This document shows positions 60,953 through 64,000 of a stretch of 64,000 nucleotides of DNA, piece after piece; position 1 is the first letter of the stretch; every line of letters begins with the position of its first letter. The notes below the pieces were generated by a model, which was not told where the DNA came from, did no database searches, and saw only the letters and a list, made by a program, of their open reading frames with translations. The position numbers and the translations under genes are program-made. Source of the DNA: Pseudomonas flexibilis (GTDB lineage: Bacteria > Pseudomonadota > Gammaproteobacteria > Pseudomonadales > Pseudomonadaceae); the NCBI RefSeq assembly GCF_000802425.1, contig NZ_JRUD01000007.1:1-64000 (forward strand), written 5' to 3'.

Positions 60953-62067
60953 GCCTGGTCCTCCGGCAGCAGCACCCGCAGATAGCTGCGCGCTGCCGCA
61001 CTGCGGGTGAAACGGGCCGCGGCCTGTTGCCGGAGGCTGCGCTCCGCCTCGGGGTTGCTGGCCAGAACCTGCGCCACCGTGCGCGCCAGGGTCTTGGCAT
61101 CCTCCACGGGGACCAGGGGCGCGACGAGTCCCCGATCCAGGATCTCCTCCGGCCCGTAGGGGCAGTCCGTGGCCACCACGGGCACGCCGGTCGCCAGGGC
61201 CTCCACCAGGGCGTTGGGACTGCCCTCGAAGCGGGACGCGAGCACGAAGCAGTCGGCGGCGGCGATCTCTGCCTGCGGGTCGACGCAGTAGCCGGGCAGG
61301 TCGAGGCGCCCGGCGAGGCCCAGCCGGCGGGCCTGCTGCTCCAGCGCTGCGCGCTGCGGGCCTTCGCCGAAAATCACCAGGCGCACGTCTTCCGGCAGGC
61401 GCGTCAGGGCGTCGAGAAGAATGTCGAACCCCTTCTGCGGCGCCAGGCGACCCACGGCCACCAGCACGCGCCCCGCTTTGTGGCGCAGCCACGGATGACG
61501 CGGGTTGGGCAGCGGGTGGATCAGGTAGTCGTCGTCCAGCACCGGGTTGTCGGCGGTGACCAGATTACGCGGTCGCAACGCCGGATGGCGCAGCAGATCC
61601 TGCGCCACGCCGTGCGACACGCAGATCACCGGATTGGGAATCAGCCGATACAGCCAGGGCGCCAGGGCGTAGGCGGCGCGCACGCTGCGGGCGGGATTGA
61701 CGCAGCGATCTCGGGAGAAGGCATTGCGCTCGCTGACATGCAGGCGCGCCAGCGTGCCGGATAGCAGGGCGGCGCCGATGGCCAGCACGTTCACATGGGT
61801 CAGTGCGGCGAGCATGGCATCGTAGCGCTCGCGGCGCAGGAAGCGCGCCAGGGCGGGCAGCGCGCGGGCGGTGCGCGGGCTCTCCAGGCACACCCGGCGC
61901 ACACCGGGGGCTAGCAGCGCCTCGTGGATGCCGCCTTCGGTGAGGGTCAGCACTGTCACCCGGTACTCCGCGCACAGGCTGCTGGCCAGCCGGGCAAGCA
62001 TCTTCTCGGCGCCGCCGCCGTGCAGGTTGTGCAGGATGAACAGGATGCGCCGGCTCACCGGTTCCAC
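60949..62067 (-). CDS. Family 4 glycosyltransferase
   Basis: A 372-residue GT-B enzyme. The N-terminal half begins ILFILHNLHGGGAEKMLARLA; the C-terminal donor domain has VGRLAPQKGFDILLDAL, IFGEGPQ and the E-x7-E-type motif in FEGSPNALVEALATGVPVV. The GTG start at 62067 overlaps the next gene upstream by 13 bases. The donor sugar is unknown. Confidence 0.9.
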   Translation of the reverse strand: MEPVSRRILFILHNLHGGGAEKMLARLASSLCAEYRVTVLTLTEGGIHEALLAPGVRRVCLESPRTARALPALARFLRRERYDAMLAALTHVNVLAIGAALLSGTLARLHVSERNAFSRDRCVNPARSVRAAYALAPWLYRLIPNPVICVSHGVAQDLLRHPALRPRNLVTADNPVLDDDYLIHPLPNPRHPWLRHKAGRVLVAVGRLAPQKGFDILLDALTRLPEDVRLVIFGEGPQRAALEQQARRLGLAGRLDLPGYCVDPQAEIAAADCFVLASRFEGSPNALVEALATGVPVVATDCPYGPEEILDRGLVAPLVPVEDAKTLARTVAQVLASNPEAERSLRQQAAARFTRSAAARSYLRVLLPEDQA

Positions 62068-63095
62068 ACCCGGTAGTAGGCCTGGGCGGCCTGGCGGCCG
62101 TGGAAGCGGCGCACGCTCGTGTCACCGGCGGGCGGCGTCCACTCCAGCCCGCGCCGCAGCCCCTCGGCCAGGGCGTGGGGATCGTCCGGGGGCACCAGCA
62201 CGCCGAGGCGCCCGTTTTGCAGCAACTCGCGCGGGCCGGTTTCGCAGTCGCTGGCCACCACCGGCACCTGCAAGGCGAGGGCCTCGATCAGCGCGGTGGG
62301 CATGCCTTCGTGGCGCGAGCTGAGCACGAACAGCCGGGCGCCGCGAAACAGCGGGTAGGGATTGCGCAGAAAGCCGGTGAACCACACCCGGGAGGCGATG
62401 CCCAGGCGCGCCGCCAGGGCCAGCAGAGCGTCTTTCTCGGGCCCCGCGCCGACGATGACCAGCGCCGGCAGTGACGCTTGCCGGCTGGCCAGGACATAGG
62501 CTTCGAGCAGCACATCGAAGCCCTTTTCCGGCGCCAGGCGGCCCACCGCCAGCAGGTAGCTTTCCGGCACGGGGCAGGGTGGCGGCTGGTTGGCCAGTTC
62601 CTGCAGCTCGTCGCCGATCACCGCGTTCGGGCAGTTGTGCAGGCGCTCCCGGCGCCAGAGCAGGCGCCGCGACAGCGCCCCGGCGAGCGGTTCGGACACC
62701 GCCACCGCGCGCCCGCCGCCGAGCAGGTACAGGGAGTAGAGCCAGCCCAGCAGGCGCGGGCCGAGCCGCTGACCGGTGCATTCCAGCGTGGCGTGGCGGC
62801 TGTAGATCACCCGGCAGTCGGTGCCCCGCGTGGCCAGCCAGGCGCACAGGTTGGCCTGTTCCTTGGCGGCGATCAGGTGGGTGGCGCCCTGGCGGAGCAC
62901 CCGGCGCAGGCGCAGGCAGGCGCCGGGCACGCTGCCCGCGCCGCCGACGGTGGGCCAGTCGGGCACGGGGTCGCCGTTCATCACGAAGAAGCCGACCTCG
63001 TGGCCGTCGCGCGTGAACTGCGCGGCCAGCCGGCGATGCACCTGTTCGATGCCGCCGTCCATGGGAAAGTCCTTATGAATGAACAGGATGCGCAT
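62055..63095 (-). CDS. Family 4 glycosyltransferase, second
   Basis: A 346-residue GT-B enzyme: FIHKDFPMDGGIEQVHRRLA at the start, VGRLAPEKGFDVLLEAY, VGAGPEK and SSRHEGMPTALIEALALQVPVV with the E-x7-E motif. It is paralogous in pattern to the preceding GT4 but not a tandem copy. The ATG at 63095 overlaps the WecG-like gene by 23 bases. Confidence 0.9.
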   Translation of the reverse strand: MRILFIHKDFPMDGGIEQVHRRLAAQFTRDGHEVGFFVMNGDPVPDWPTVGGAGSVPGACLRLRRVLRQGATHLIAAKEQANLCAWLATRGTDCRVIYSRHATLECTGQRLGPRLLGWLYSLYLLGGGRAVAVSEPLAGALSRRLLWRRERLHNCPNAVIGDELQELANQPPPCPVPESYLLAVGRLAPEKGFDVLLEAYVLASRQASLPALVIVGAGPEKDALLALAARLGIASRVWFTGFLRNPYPLFRGARLFVLSSRHEGMPTALIEALALQVPVVASDCETGPRELLQNGRLGVLVPPDDPHALAEGLRRGLEWTPPAGDTSVRRFHGRQAAQAYYRVWNR

Positions 63096-63828
63096 TGTTC
63101 TTGCGAGCGGGGGTGATGTGTATTTCCAGCCGTCGGCGCACCAGCAGGTAGTTCAGGCGCAGGAAATTGGCCGGGTAGACCAGCAGGTAACGCAGGATGG
63201 TGTGCGGCTCCCGGTACATCCGGTACAGGGCGCGCAGGTTGAGACGGTTGATCAGCGACGGGTAGTAGGCGCCCTGGGCCATGGCTTCCTGGCGGATGAA
63301 GGCGCCGCAGGAAAAGGCCACGCCGGCGAACCCCCGGCGCTTGACCTGACGGATGAAGTCCTCCTGGCGGCCGGCGCCCAGCCCGACGATGAGAATGTCG
63401 CAACGGCTGTCGAGCACCGCCTGCACCACCTTGTCCGTCTCGTCGCGGCGGAAGTAGCCGTGTTCGCGCCCGGCGATGATCAGTTGCGGATAGCGCGCCT
63501 TCATCTTGCGGATGAAGCCGCCCAGCTCGCGGGGCGTGGCGCCGAGCAGGAACACCCGCTTGCGGTGCTGCTCGGCGTGCAGGAACACCACCGGGGCGAT
63601 GGAGGTGAAGTCGAAACTCACCCGACTGATGTGCTGGCCAGTGAGCCGCGACAGGAAATTGGACATCAGCATGCCATCGCAGAAGTAGTGCAGGCTTTCC
63701 TGGGGATCCTGGCTGGCGTTCTGGAGGAGGTGGCCAATCGAGGCGAAGTTGATGAAGGAAAACGCCTGGTCGCTGTTGAACAGCTGTTCCGAGAAGCTTT
63801 CCATGACTGCCACACGGATCATCGGCAT
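63073..63828 (-). CDS. WecG/TagA/CpsF-type glycosyltransferase (GT26)
   Basis: A 251-residue GT26 protein with VSFDFTSIAPVV in the usual D-G-like region, VFLLGATPRELGGFIRKMKARYP and the GLGAGRQEDFI signature. Relatives add ManNAc-type sugars to undecaprenyl-linked acceptors, often as the second transferase. The ATG at 63828 is 7 bases after GGAG; a TTG at 63834 is an alternative. It follows the initiating sugar transferase by 25 bases. Confidence 0.88.
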   Translation of the reverse strand: MPMIRVAVMESFSEQLFNSDQAFSFINFASIGHLLQNASQDPQESLHYFCDGMLMSNFLSRLTGQHISRVSFDFTSIAPVVFLHAEQHRKRVFLLGATPRELGGFIRKMKARYPQLIIAGREHGYFRRDETDKVVQAVLDSRCDILIVGLGAGRQEDFIRQVKRRGFAGVAFSCGAFIRQEAMAQGAYYPSLINRLNLRALYRMYREPHTILRYLLVYPANFLRLNYLLVRRRLEIHITPARKNNAHPVHS

Positions 63829-63853
63829 GTGCAATCTCCACGCATTCCCATGC

Positions 63854-64000
63854 TCAGTAGATGTCCCTGGACAGCAGGGTGAAGGGCGTCTTGCAGAGAA
63901 TCTTCAGGTCCAGCCAGAACGACCAGCGGTTGATGTAGGCCAGGTCGGCGGCGACCCGCTGCTGCATCTTCTCCAGCGTCTCGGTTTCGCCGCGGTGGCC
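63854..64000 (-). CDS. Polyprenyl-phosphate sugar transferase, C-terminal fragment at window edge
   Basis: The last 48 codons of a WcaJ/WbaP-type initiating transferase: GHRGETETLEKMQQRVAADL, then AYINRWSFWLDLKILCKTPF and a stop at 63854. The sequence matches the C-terminal consensus of undecaprenyl-phosphate glucose phosphotransferases. The gene continues beyond the window. It would start repeat-unit assembly for this cluster, using UDP-glucose supplied by GalU. Confidence 0.85.
   Translation of the reverse strand, partial: GHRGETETLEKMQQRVAADLAYINRWSFWLDLKILCKTPFTLLSRDIY

Overview
The window is high-GC chromosomal DNA from a Pseudomonas-type gammaproteobacterium. The evidence is the conserved blocks gacA-uvrC-pgsA-tRNA(Gly, Cys, Leu), galU / VOC protein / gor, and tRNA-Val-thrS-infC-rpmI-rplT-pheS-pheT-ihfA-merR-tRNA-Pro. 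gacA starts with TTG and infC appears to use ATT, both as in other pseudomonads. The species cannot be fixed from this sequence. The core blocks are intact and the DNA between them is accessory.

1-1185: two small lower-GC genes organised like integron cassettes. They are preceded by a hairpin resembling the 3' end of a group II intron and followed by an attC-like imperfect palindrome. The palindrome abuts a frameshifted, C-terminally truncated DedA gene on the other strand.

1186-30447: a long stress and metal accessory region. It holds a flippase-like/P-type ATPase fusion divergent from an alpha-glucan phosphorylase; a five-gene operon (thermostable-hemolysin family, acyl-adenylating enzyme, haem-oxygenase-like di-iron oxidase, SDR, TPR) followed by a PmrA/QseB-type two-component system and cytochrome b561; a TPC-type P1B ATPase with a hemerythrin tail; an extra GroEL; a PRPP-synthetase-like protein; a sugar-kinase-like protein; a formate dehydrogenase/HydB/HydG-like operon with two lesions, flanked by two tandem universal stress proteins; and an ECF sigma / anti-sigma / CpxP-like sensor operon with a His-rich secreted protein. 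The ECF operon and the His-rich gene carry matching promoters. A matching 6-5-6 direct-repeat operator lies before the five-gene operon and before cytochrome b561, which suggests one regulon under the adjacent response regulator.

30599-46329: the core blocks, plus a Tus-family replication-terminus protein downstream of tRNA-Leu. 46330-52063: an accessory remnant downstream of tRNA-Pro that looks like an eroded steroid or aromatic meta-cleavage cluster. It contains a 3-alpha-HSD-like SDR, a frameshifted MFS permease, the DmpG/DmpF (TesG/TesF) pair, a head-to-head junction of a hydratase tail and a Rieske-oxygenase tail, and a 5'-truncated enoyl-CoA hydratase.

52138-57267: the SOS mutasome imuA-imuB-dnaE2 behind a clear LexA box. 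57325-64000: an exopolysaccharide/O-antigen type cluster on the minus strand (flippase, GT2, Wzy-like polymerase/ligase, two GT4, WecG/TagA-type GT26, and the C-terminus of a polyprenyl-phosphate sugar transferase that runs off the end). No CRISPR array, rRNA or complete insertion sequence was seen.
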